DNA from: Linanthus parryae
Lineage: Eukaryota > Streptophyta > Magnoliopsida > Ericales > Polemoniaceae
Length of the DNA: 64,000 nucleotides
Direction: 5' to 3'
Assembly (NCBI GenBank): GCA_023055425.1
Contig: JALGPY010000003.1
Coordinates: 69,548,991-69,612,990 of the forward strand
Made by a program: the position numbers and the translations under genes. Below the pieces are notes generated by a model. The model was not told where the DNA came from. It saw only the letters and a list, made by a program, of their open reading frames with translations, and searched no databases. This document shows positions 11,071-19,910 of the stretch, piece by piece; position 1 is the first letter of the stretch, and each line of letters opens with the position of its first letter.

Positions 11071-12839
11071 ATGGAGCGCAAATCAGCCAGAATTCAGCAA
11101 CAGGGAAAGCCCTCTGGCAGATCCAAGAAGAGAGCAAATAAGAAGGAGAAGATAGTGATTTCTGACTCAGATTCAGAAAACACTCAAAGTTTGCATAAGG
11201 ATACTCCTCCTGCAAAGAAGTCCAGAACAGAGAAGGGAGATGGAGGCTCAAGTATTGATCCACAACAAGAGACACAGGGTGGTGATCAACCTAGGCCAGA
11301 GAAGAAGAAAGGGGGAGAAAAGAAAAAGACTGGTGAAGAGGAAAAGGGAAAATCTGCTCAAGAAAGCAAGAAGAAACCATCTAAAGGAGAACTAGAAAAG
11401 ACCAAACCCTCAGAAAAGAAAACTAGGGTTAAGCAGGTTGCTGCTGCAACAAAGAAAGGTCATCAAGGTAAGAATGTACTTCCTACAGAATGGTTTGTTA
11501 GTTCTGAGGTTAGAACTGTTTGGATGCAAGGGTATGCTTCATCTAAGTTAGCTTTCTGTAGTATGATTTCTGATGAGTTATTGGATAAATTGGACATACT
11601 GCATGAGAAAGTTAAGAGAAACTGCTGTTTGGAAGGTGTTAAATCCTAGTTCAAAGGCCTATCCTAGGTTAACTAGGTTATTTTATCTGAACTTGGTTTC
11701 TGAAGGTGATGATAAAATGGTGTTAACTTCAAAAGTGGCTGGTGTGGATTTGAGGTTATATCATAGGACTTTTGCCAAAGTCTTGGGCATTCCTAGGAAA
11801 TACAATGTTGGAGATTATCCTAATAGGAAGGAGTCTCTGGATAAGGAAAAGGAGACGTTTTTTTATTGAAGGTGTTCCCTCTGGTCCAAAGCAGTTGACA
11901 CACTCTGTGCTCAACTGTGAAGCCAAAATCTTGTTTACAATTCTGATGAGGAGTGTAGTTCCTAGGGAGAACTCAAGGGAGTTAGTGACTGATAAGGTTC
12001 TGATTTTGATGTATCTTATATCTCAAGGGTTTGAGATAGACTTGCCTACAGTTGTTATGGAGCATATGATTTATTGTGCAACCAGGACTAGAAACCATCC
12101 TCTTCCATATGCCAACCTGTTACCTCTTTTCTTTGAATATTTTGATGTACCTGTGAAAGGAGAGGAAAAGATTACTGGAGGTTTTGGGTTGATAGATGAG
12201 ACTGCGCTTCAGAGGATTGGAGTAGTTCAGACTGGGAAAGGGCATTGGAAGTTTTATTCAGATTTGTCAAAGGAAGAACTTGGTGAGAAGGAGTTTGTGA
12301 AGCCTAAGGGGACTACATCTGGGAAAGGACAAGCCAATGAGGATTAATCTTTGTTGGTTGAGAAGTTAGAAGATCATCAGGTTGATATTGAAGATCTCAG
12401 ACAAAGGTTATTTGATCTGTCAACTGAATTCAACCAGTTCAAGGGCTTGATGAATGTTATGAATGGGAAGCTGAATGTTGTCATCAAGGGCTTGAATCTG
12501 GAGAAGATACCTTCTGCTACTAGTCATGACACCAGTGTGGATTCAGAGGAAAAGCTGGGAGATTTTATGAAGAAAAAGAAGAAGCCAATTCCAGTGGTAC
12601 TTACTTCAAAGGATTTGTATGAACAAACTGATGAAGAAGATGCTGGTGAAGACACATGTGTTGATGTAGCTACAGAGGTGGATTCAGTACAGGCTAAGAA
12701 GAAAGTGGATGAGATAATCCAAGAAGTGGTTGCTGAAGTGGAAGCTGAACAAGAAGGTAATCAGTCTGCTGAAGATGCTGCAAGTGAAGAAGAAATTGGA
12801 GAAGGCTCAGAGAAAGGCCAGACATCAAAGAAGAAGTGA
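11071..12839 (+). pseudogene. Element A extra ORF after pol, broken
   Basis: ATG 11071 opens a very basic N-terminus (MERKSARIQQQGKPSGRSKK) with a nuclear-localisation-like KKRANKKEK, a SDSDSE patch and a long Lys/Glu region. A frameshift near 11640 leads to a globular region (YLNLVSEGDDK, KVAGVDLRL, AKVLGIPRKYNVGDY), with another break near 11860. Then come LTHSVLNCEAKILF, LMYLISQGFEIDLP and LPYANLLPLFFEYFDVPV. A coiled coil (VEKLEDHQVDIEDLRQRL) and an acidic tail follow a stop at 12345. The globular part resembles the domain labelled putative plant transposon protein in plant genomes. I see no signal peptide or membrane helix, so it is unlikely to be an envelope despite its position. Role unknown. 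Confidence 0.65.
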
Positions 12840-13217
12840 AGATCAGAGACTGCCAAAGCCTTGACACTCTATCTCTTTCTCTTCTTTCTTTTCTGTTCTC
12901 AAAGCCTTGAATTTTTAGCTAAAATTTTGTTTTAAGTTTTTTTTCAGACTCTGAGTAATGATCCAACATTTCTTCATCCTTATTTTATGAAAGTCAAAAA
13001 GGGGGAGAATTTATGTGGTTCTGTGTTTGCGGTATATGAATAACAGTAGTACTTACTTAGTTGTTTTATGGTTTAATCAGTTGTAATATGAAATTTTTAT
13101 GTTTGCTGGTTATTTGATTGGCATTATTTCTGCATTTTGTGGATATCTAATTTTGAATACGAGTGGCTGGAAAATCTATACAAGACTGTAGGTTTTGTCT
13201 TTCATCAAGGGGGAGAT
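12840..13217 (+). other. Element A 3' untranslated region with two polypurine tracts
   Basis: No coding. It contains aaaaagggggagaa at 12996-13009 and the LTR-adjacent aagggggagat at 13207-13217, which primes plus-strand synthesis. Duplicated polypurine tracts have been reported in Sireviruses. Both are conserved in B (31199-31209, 31426-31440) and C. Confidence 0.75.
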
Positions 13218-14723
13218 TGTTGAGTCAAAGACCCTTGAATGTGTTTTGGTTAGTAATTGTTTTGAGTGATGAAAGACAAAAGACTAAGACATAAGCAGCA
13301 AAGCATCTCAGTTATTTCAAGGCCTTGAGATATTGACTGAACTTTAAAGCCTTGAGAGTTATTCTATTCTGCTATATGTTCTAACAATTCTGTGTTGCAG
13401 ATTGGATATCTGATTATACATATCAGGGATTTACTGCATATACTTATGGATTACATTATTTATATATCTAACACAATTGCAGATGATCAGAACAGGAAGA
13501 ATCAAAGTTATCTGGGTTTAACTTTGAATATCAGTGAAGCAGGTTCAGAGCTCCAAGGCCTTGAGATGTGCCTTGAGCTGCTGACAGTTTTTACAGAAGT
13601 AAGTTGATTCTTTCTTGCAGGTTGTGATTCTTAGTATTGTGATTATTTACTCACTTCTAAGTGTCTTAAACTTGTTTTTTCATGATTCATATGTTTTAGA
13701 AGTTATACAAGTTATTGTTCTAGTCTGTTAAACAGTTTTATCAGAAACTGGATAACCAAACAGTCATAGCACTGTTATCTTTCTGGATTTTGTTGTTGCT
13801 GTGTTTCAATGCTGTTGCAGGGTTGTTAAACGTGCATGATCAATCTCAACAAACTCCAAAGGATATCCACTTAGAGCTGTTTGAAATTCAGTTGAAAACA
13901 GAAAGAGGATTTGTAGGAACTGAGATCCTAAAATCTCTCAATCAGTTGCAGTTGTGGATAAAAGAGACTGGTTTAAATTTTGAAGAGAGATAGGCTTGAA
14001 GAATACTCAGAGAGGTGTGACAAATTAGTGGGAGATCATTCATTCAAACACACAATCATTCAAGCTTCATTCCAGATTCCAGAAGATCTAATCAATCCAG
14101 TTTTCCAGAAGAACACATCCAGGCTTCAACAACTCATCTTCTTACTGTGTTCTTCACTTGTACTTCTATCTGTGTATCTTTAGATTATATTAAACCTCAC
14201 TTAACCTAGTGGTTGGTTGTTTAAGTGAACAACAAGAGGTTCTTTTTAGCTCAACAGTTAGTAGCTCGGACTAGATAGGTTTGGAACCACAAGCTGTATA
14301 GGTGTAAGGGAAATCACTTAGGCTTGAAGATCTAGGGCTGTTTCTGTGTGAGTAATAATAAGCGTTTGCCCAATCTTGGTGGGATTAGAACCCCCAGGAA
14401 GAGATTAGGTCCATTGGGACTGAACTCTGTAAATTGCTTTGTGTTCTTTACTTTACAGTTTGGTTATTATCTGCTGCACACAACTCAAATCAAACTAGGG
14501 TTCAAAAGCTGTTTAGAATTGTTTACAGTTCAAGGCCTTGAAGCTTTCTATTTTGCCTTTGAAAGTTTTAGACAGTTTACTAAAATCTCAAGGCCTTGAG
14601 ATTTGAGTTTCACACAAAGTCTTTCTGTTAAACTTTGAGTTTTACAAAAAGTTTCCATACTCTATTCAACCCCCCCTTCTCGAGTATTTAGGTCCTGTAT
14701 TTAGTCTACATTACACACTTTCA
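13218..14723 (+). repeat. Element A 3' LTR
   Basis: A 1,506-bp repeat matching the 5' LTR. It begins TGTTGAGTC right after the polypurine tract and ends ttca before GTTGC. Exact TCAAGGCCTTGA copies lie at 13317, 14530 and 14588, mirroring the 5' LTR. Confidence 0.95.
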
Positions 14724-15021
14724 GTTGCGTTATAGCACATGCAGGGGTCTTCAGGCTAAGGTTCAAGGCAGACTAGACTTCGAGTTTCTTCTCAACAGGG
14801 TCACCCAGATCCTAGCGTCTGTGAGTATGAAATATGGCTACCACAACCTCGCATCTGAAAGACGGAAGTTAGAGGAACAAAGGCAGAAAGCTGAAGAAGC
14901 TGCCACTCTCTTCCATGCGATGAAGGCCAAGTATGAAAAATTGAAACAAGAAGTAAACCAGGAAAAAGAGACATCGCTCATGTTTTCTCCAGAAGATCCT
15001 CTAATCAAGGATTTGTTTTAG
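14724..15021 (+). pseudogene. PMD-associated gene, last exon (coiled coil)
   Basis: After one GTTGC copy the frame left at 4039 continues without a stop to TAG 15019. The protein is a charged helix: VTQILASVSMKYGYHN, then SERRKLEEQRQKAEEAA and KAKYEKLKQEVNQEKE, a coiled-coil pattern, ending SPEDPLIKDLF. The in-phase continuation across the insertion shows that A landed inside one exon. A GTTGC copy at 14724-14728 is the right target duplication. Confidence 0.6.
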
Positions 15022-16210
15022 AAAAAGAAAGTTATTGTAATGCTAGTGTTTCTCCCCCTTCTTTTCAAACAGTTGAAACTTTTTGTCCCATTTTACCCTT
15101 TTGAGGATTTTGCACTCATCTCTTAATTCATATCAACTATGACGTCATACGCTGACATAACTGCCTTGATTCTCGCGCTATTAATTTATTAGATAAGCAC
15201 GATTTCCTTGAGAACCACATCCTTATTATGACCTTCCGTCATTAATTAGGGCGTGCTACCGTATCGTCATAGCCTTTAGTAGGGTAATTGATTTTTACCC
15301 ATTTTTGAGACGTAGGTAATTTATTCTTACCCGTTTCCAAAGCTTTTCTGAATCAGCCAGGGAACTGAAGAGGCCCTTATGGAGTCTATATAAACCTTGT
15401 CTCTTGTTATTTGGGTTCTTCATCCCAAAATGTGGCTTATCACGAGTCCTTACGACTGTTGGCATCGGTCCTTGACCTTTGTTGGTTCATGTCAATTTCA
15501 GGCTTTGAAACCTGAGTTTGTGCCTTGTTCTATAGAAATAGCTCCCAAGAGATTCTTTAAAAATCCCAACGATCCTCCTGATCTTTTTGAAGAAGAATCG
15601 CGTAAGATTTTATGCTTCTGCAAGATTCCTCTTTGTCTATTATGTTTGCATGTCGTATATCCGGTGACCTTCTGGCAAAGCACGGTCCTGTACTGATCTC
15701 ACTACTGAATCGTAATGAATGGTGTTTTTCTCCACTAGCTTTCCTAGAAGAGAACTATTTGCCACCATTGTTTTGAACAAGGTGTGACGAGCTATTGTGC
15801 TCGTCTTTTTGCACAATCAAATTCCTTCCCCAGGAGTTGTTCTCCCACTTTTTCTTCACGTCCGCAGCCGTCAGGGCATGAGGTTCATCTGGCATCTCAC
15901 TTGGGCAGAAGACCAAATAAGAGAGCCTTGTTCTGATCTAGGACGTCGACGATAGCGTCCCGTCACATAGTTTTAGGACCTGTAGGTCGTTCATTTTAAA
16001 GTAGGAGTTTTTCCTTGGTGTAAGCCTTTGCTTATAAGCGGATATCTAGACAGATAAATTGTAAGTAATTTTGACTATTAATGAAATATGCTTTGTCATT
16101 TTGCTGTTCTTGCTCAATACAACAAATTAGAATTTCGCATGTGTGTTTGCTATATGACGAAACAAGTTATGTTTCCCTCGCGTTTTGCATTGGAATATTG
16201 TCTGAATAAT
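15022..16210. other. Noncoding 3' region of element E
   Basis: Between the antisense gene end and the tandem repeats I see no conserved protein. The only suggestive items are a plus-strand TATA-like tctatataaacc at 15378-15389 and the open frame after it, listed separately. Near 16035 a lone gatatctagacagata resembles the core word of the neighbouring repeats. Confidence 0.5.
15378..15696 (+). promoter_or_regulatory. TATA-like motif and short open frame, plus strand
   Basis: A good plant TATA sequence (tctatataaacc) lies about 40 bases before ATG 15430, which opens MWLITSPYDCWHRS and stays open to about 15694. A gtaaga donor-like site lies at 15602. The protein, including EIAPKRFFKNPNDPPDLFEEES, is not recognised. 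It may be the start of a second captured plus-strand gene, or a chance frame. Confidence 0.25.
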
Positions 16211-16497
16211 TCTCTATGTAAAGCAAACAGGCTTTGTATCGCACAGGGCATTGTTGCCATTGCTTGCTATCTAGGCAGATCGGCTTTTAGATCTCTTAAG
16301 ATCATGTTTTAATATTGCTGCTATCTAGGTAGATAGGCTTTTCTCGCACAGGGGCGTTATTACTATTGCTGCCATCTAGGCAGATAGGCCTTTAGATCAC
16401 TTAAGATCAAAATTCAGTATTGCTGCTATCTAAGCAGATAGGCTTTGCTCGCACAGGGGCGTTGTTATCATTGCTGCTATCTAGGCAGATATGCTTT
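16211..16497 (-). repeat. Tandem repeat, 105-bp period, in E 3' region
   Basis: cgcacaggg recurs at 16240, 16345 and 16450, giving two full units and a partial third. Each full unit contains two copies of a gctatctaggcagat-like word, so there is a half-period substructure. Tandem repeats in the 3' untranslated region are a known trait of Tat/Retand-type gypsy elements and can seed satellites. Confidence 0.8.
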
Positions 16498-16552
16498 TGT
16501 CATAAAGTAAGCAGACAAGTAAACAATAGAGGCAATCGAGATAATAAATTTC

Positions 16553-16632
16553 TTCTCATGTGGGAGAATTATTTTTATTGAGGCCTCCTCATATGGGAGG
16601 AGCATGACTACAGATTCCTCATATGGGAGGAA
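16553..16632 (-). repeat. Three hairpins with the same loop next to integrase end
   Basis: ttctc-atgtgg-gagaa (16553-16568), ctcctc-atatgg-gaggag (16585-16602) and ttcctc-atatgg-gaggaa (16615-16632). Stems differ, the loop is constant. They lie 70-150 bases beyond the integrase stop in E's orientation, possibly at RNA level. Confidence 0.6.
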
Positions 16633-16704
16633 ACAACGCATGAGTTCATGGAGAAACTATACTTAAAATCTAATAGACTTTTGAGTCAAACATAAAGAGA
16701 TATG

Positions 16705-17560
16705 CTAAGGATAATACTTTTTGATCCATCGCATATTGATTGGGCTCGAGGTCGTTGCAGTCCCATGGAGTCTCTGAATCGTGCAGTAACCGCTGTCAAA
16801 AACTTCTTTAACTTCGAACGGTCCTTCCCAGTTAGCTGCGAACTTTGGATGAGCTGCTTCCCGCATGCAATGATCAGAAGCTCGTAAAACCAAGTCCCCA
16901 ACCGCAAAGTCTCGGTGTTGAACTGTTTTGTTGTACGCGCCAGCAATTCTTTCCTTATATCTCTTGTTAGCCCTCTTAGCTTGTTCGCGCTTCTCTTCCA
17001 ACAGAATCAAGACATGATCACATTGATTTTCATACAAGGCATGAAAGGATATCCTTGCAGAGTTGACTTTTACTTCTGTTTGTACGACAGCTTCAGCTCC
17101 ATAGCATAGAAGGAACGGAGAAACTCCTGTGGGGGTCCTGGGCGAAGTGCGATATGCCCATAAAGCCAAATTTAAGGAATTTGCCCACCTCTTGTGATCG
17201 TCTGCGACCATTTTACTCAAAATCCTTAGCAGCGTCTTGTTAGTCGCTTCTGCTTGACCATTCCCTTTTGTATAGTAAGGTGTGGAGAAAACTTGACTTA
17301 TGTTGTATTCCGCCAGTTTCGCGGCCACCTGTCGATTTACAAAAGGGGTGCCATTATCCGAGAGGATTGTGTTATGGATTCTGAACCGGTATATGATGTT
17401 TTCTTGAACAAAATTGACCACTGCGAGCGCATTTGCTGTTTTGAGCGGTACTGCCTCCACCCACTTGGTAAACAACTCGGTCGCAGTCAAGATGAACTAG
17501 TTCTCATGCAAGGCCGATCGAATGGGGCCGATAAAATCTTGGGCCCAAGTATGAAACGGC
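16705..17560 (-). pseudogene. pol: Element E integrase core and C-terminus, broken
   Basis: Minus-strand frame ending at 16705. The core reads TATELFTKWVEAVPLKT, then ILSDNGTPFVN and NGQAEATNKTLLRIL, with LWAYRTSPRTPTGVSPF and the GDLVLR and NWEGPFEV motifs of the Tat-lineage C-terminal domain. The first catalytic residue, Asp in most relatives (DYFTKW), is Glu here (TELFTKW); the second Asp and the Glu are kept. An in-frame TAG just before FILTATELF (near 17500) separates this from the upstream GPIRSAL part, so the apparent Met start is internal. Inactive. Confidence 0.88.
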
Positions 17561-17599
17561 CACGGTGTTCCTAATGCATGTAAATCTACAACAGGAGCA

Positions 17600-18358
17600 T
17601 GCACGAGGTTGCCCTTAAATTGACATTCCTGACATCTTTTTACCTTGGTGCGACAATCTGCTTCCATTGTTGGTCAGAAATAACCAACTGTGAGGAGTTT
17701 CTGCATAGTTTCGCACCCCCTGATGCTCCCCTTGGTGAGATAAATCCATCACCTCTTGCGCTTCTTGGCTATCTAAGCATCTAAGTAGATTACCCTCATG
17801 GCCCCTTCGCCAGAGTATGTTCTCCTGCACCACATATCGGGCCGCTTTTCTTCTAAGTTTCTCGGCTTCCTTTCTTTGATCAGGCTCAATTCCTTCTGCC
17901 AGGAAGTTAAAGAGTGGCTTTCTCCAATCCGTGTCATCATCAACCAGAGCTATTTCCAAGGAGTCTTTGATTAATGTGCAGCTTTCACAATTTCCTTGAA
18001 TGATTGCAGCAGCTGTGGACATATCTGGCCAATGAATCCCATATCTTTGGGCCTTCGGGTAAATCGACACTTCACTTTCTCCGCAGGTATGTTGGTGAAT
18101 CTTTTCCAATAATACTTGCCCCTCCTGCTGCGAGACGCATCGCATGAGTATTCCTACCGGACCTTTGTAGTAAAGGGAGTTGTCGGTATGCAGTACCCTT
18201 CAGTGGATGCCCAAATTTCTTTGCTTGTGCCCTCAGCAATTACACGCAGTATTGGTTTTCTCCAATCTTCATCGTCCACAGATTCATCTTCGCATGCCTC
18301 CTCTGTCAAGGCCGGAGTTGTTCGGACTTCGATCGAGATTTTCGCAGGGCATTTATCC
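17600..18358 (-). pseudogene. pol: Element E pol linker with two zinc-binding modules, broken
   Basis: Reading minus, a DWRKPI-AEG motif (codons at 18250-18270) is followed, after a frameshift, by MRCVSQQEGQVLLEKIHQHTCG and YGIHWPDM with NCESC (18145 to about 17960). Then a second DWRKPLFNFLAEGI (near 17930), RRKAARYV, NLLRCLDSQEAQEVMDL and HQGEHQG, with GYF-PTM and RCQECQF in a shifted frame near 17640. Each half has the layout of the gypsy linker plus integrase H2C2 zinc-binding domain, so the module appears twice. The usual RNase H ahead of it is gone; element D begins at 18359. Confidence 0.7.
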
Positions 18359-19897
18359 TGTAGGGTTTTGATTCATGGATGCGCAACGGAAAAAATAATA
18401 AACCATGCAAAAAACCTCCAAGGATCACAAGTCAAGAGACATAACGATGGTAAGGGAAGGAATCAATAACACACCTTAGGGTTTCTCCTTTGATGACTTC
18501 AAACGCGAATTGTGTCACGTCTCTACGGTTGATCCACGCCTAGAGGTGAGATATAGATCCTTCAAATCCTTGTGCTAGCTAGGAAGAATGGAGGAGGAAG
18601 AAGGAACCAAGCGACAATGGAGCACCAAGAGGTGGGACGGCACCCTTTAGGCCGACGGGTAGGGGGCGGCAATCCCAAGGGGTTCGGCCCCTTTTGGGAC
18701 TTGCTCTCTCTCTCTCTCTCCTTTTCTCTCCCACTCACTTATGTTATGATATTAGTGTGGGAAGGAAGGAAGGAGCATCCTTTATATAGTCCAACAACTC
18801 CTTGTTAACTACCTAAAGACCTTATTCTAGTCCTACTAGAATTCGGATTAGTCCCCTAGTCCTAATCATGTCCATATATGGATTAGTTCTATTTTCCCAT
18901 TAATCCTAATCATGTCTCTACATGAATTAGGCCACCTTGACAAATCCAAATCATGTCTCTACATGAATTAGGCCAACTTGCATATTAATCCTACTAAGTT
19001 AGCAAGTTGTTGCGATTTGATCCTTCTAACTAATTAATCATATTAATTAATTATTTTCCGTGTCTAGTTCACCCCTATATGGCGTGTGACCCATAGGCTC
19101 TATTTAGTTGGTAGTAACTATTTACTAATATGGAGCGGTCTCTAGCAAGACATCCATTCTAGCCAACAAATAGAATAGTCATCATGACAAACCTTGTGCA
19201 AGTAGTTGTCTCATCCCTTTGTCCCAATATCCGGATTGGACAAGAGACATACAATTCACACTCGTATATCTAATCCATAGTTTCTCGATCCTGGGAATAG
19301 CCTTATTCGTGCAAATAACATCAATATCCCATATTGATTTATTTGAGTCTGGCCAGACATTTATAAGCATTATCCCTCGAGTGGCCTAGGATATTTTCTT
19401 CCGTTATGTGGGAGGGAAAAATTCTATCTACGTCCTCTACAATATCTAAGCTTGCTTCTTATTGTATCCAGTACACGCCTTTATAGCTACCCAGTTACGG
19501 TGTAGCGTTTGACGCTACCAAAATCACAATAATCCACAACTAGAATATCTAGTGACTTCAAGCCTAAGGATGACAATACCGTTGAACCGCGAGAAGCGCT
19601 TGTGACTTAACATAACGTGTATGTATCCTTCTCGGAGATGGGTCAATCCAGTATGCCATTACTCCTAATGCATACCCATGTGTTGGATCATGATATCTCC
19701 ATATCAATCCAACCCCATACTAGTCTATAGATGATTTTCCTATTAATCATTATAATCGACTAGGGATATTTAAGAATATAACACTTATATTCTAAGGACT
19801 TCATTCATGTTAACATATCTCTATACAGATAACATAATGAATCGTAAATCTATAAATGTCACAATTAATTGATTGTCTCTAGGGCACAATTCCAACA
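18359..19897 (-). repeat. Element D 3' LTR
   Basis: A 1,539-bp LTR. In its own direction it starts TGTTGGAATTG at 19897 and ends ...ccctaca at 18359. Bases 18359-18818 match 50731-51185 at roughly 95%. A CT microsatellite lies at about 18700-18720. Confidence 0.85.
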
Positions 19898-19910
19898 GTC
19901 TCCCACTTGC
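19898..19910 (-). other. Polypurine tract, element D
   Basis: On the minus strand gcaagtgggagac directly precedes the LTR start TGTTGG. AAGTGGGAGA is a common copia plus-strand primer. Confidence 0.8.

Larger units (their letters stand above)
4045..14723 (+). mobile_element. Element A: Sirevirus-like Ty1/copia, complete ends
   Basis: A plus-strand LTR retrotransposon of 10,679 bp with two LTRs of about 1.5 kb, an initiator-Met-tRNA primer site, gag with two zinc knuckles, protease-integrase-RT-RNase H order (copia), an extra ORF after pol, and a polypurine tract. The long gag with a second CCHC motif, the extra ORF in the envelope-like position and the duplicated polypurine tract fit the SIRE (Sirevirus) lineage. 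GTTGC duplications flank it. It interrupts the antisense gene of E inside an exon. All coding parts carry stops or frameshifts, so it is dead. It belongs to the same family as units B and C but is more decayed. Confidence 0.92.

Noticed and set aside
11071..12839. Envelope-like protein
   Set aside because: Position fits, but no signal peptide or membrane segment is visible and the protein is basic and coiled.
18572..18808. Gly/Arg-rich open frame in D LTR (and its copy at 50944)
   Set aside because: Lies inside LTR sequence in antisense and differs by indels between the two LTRs.
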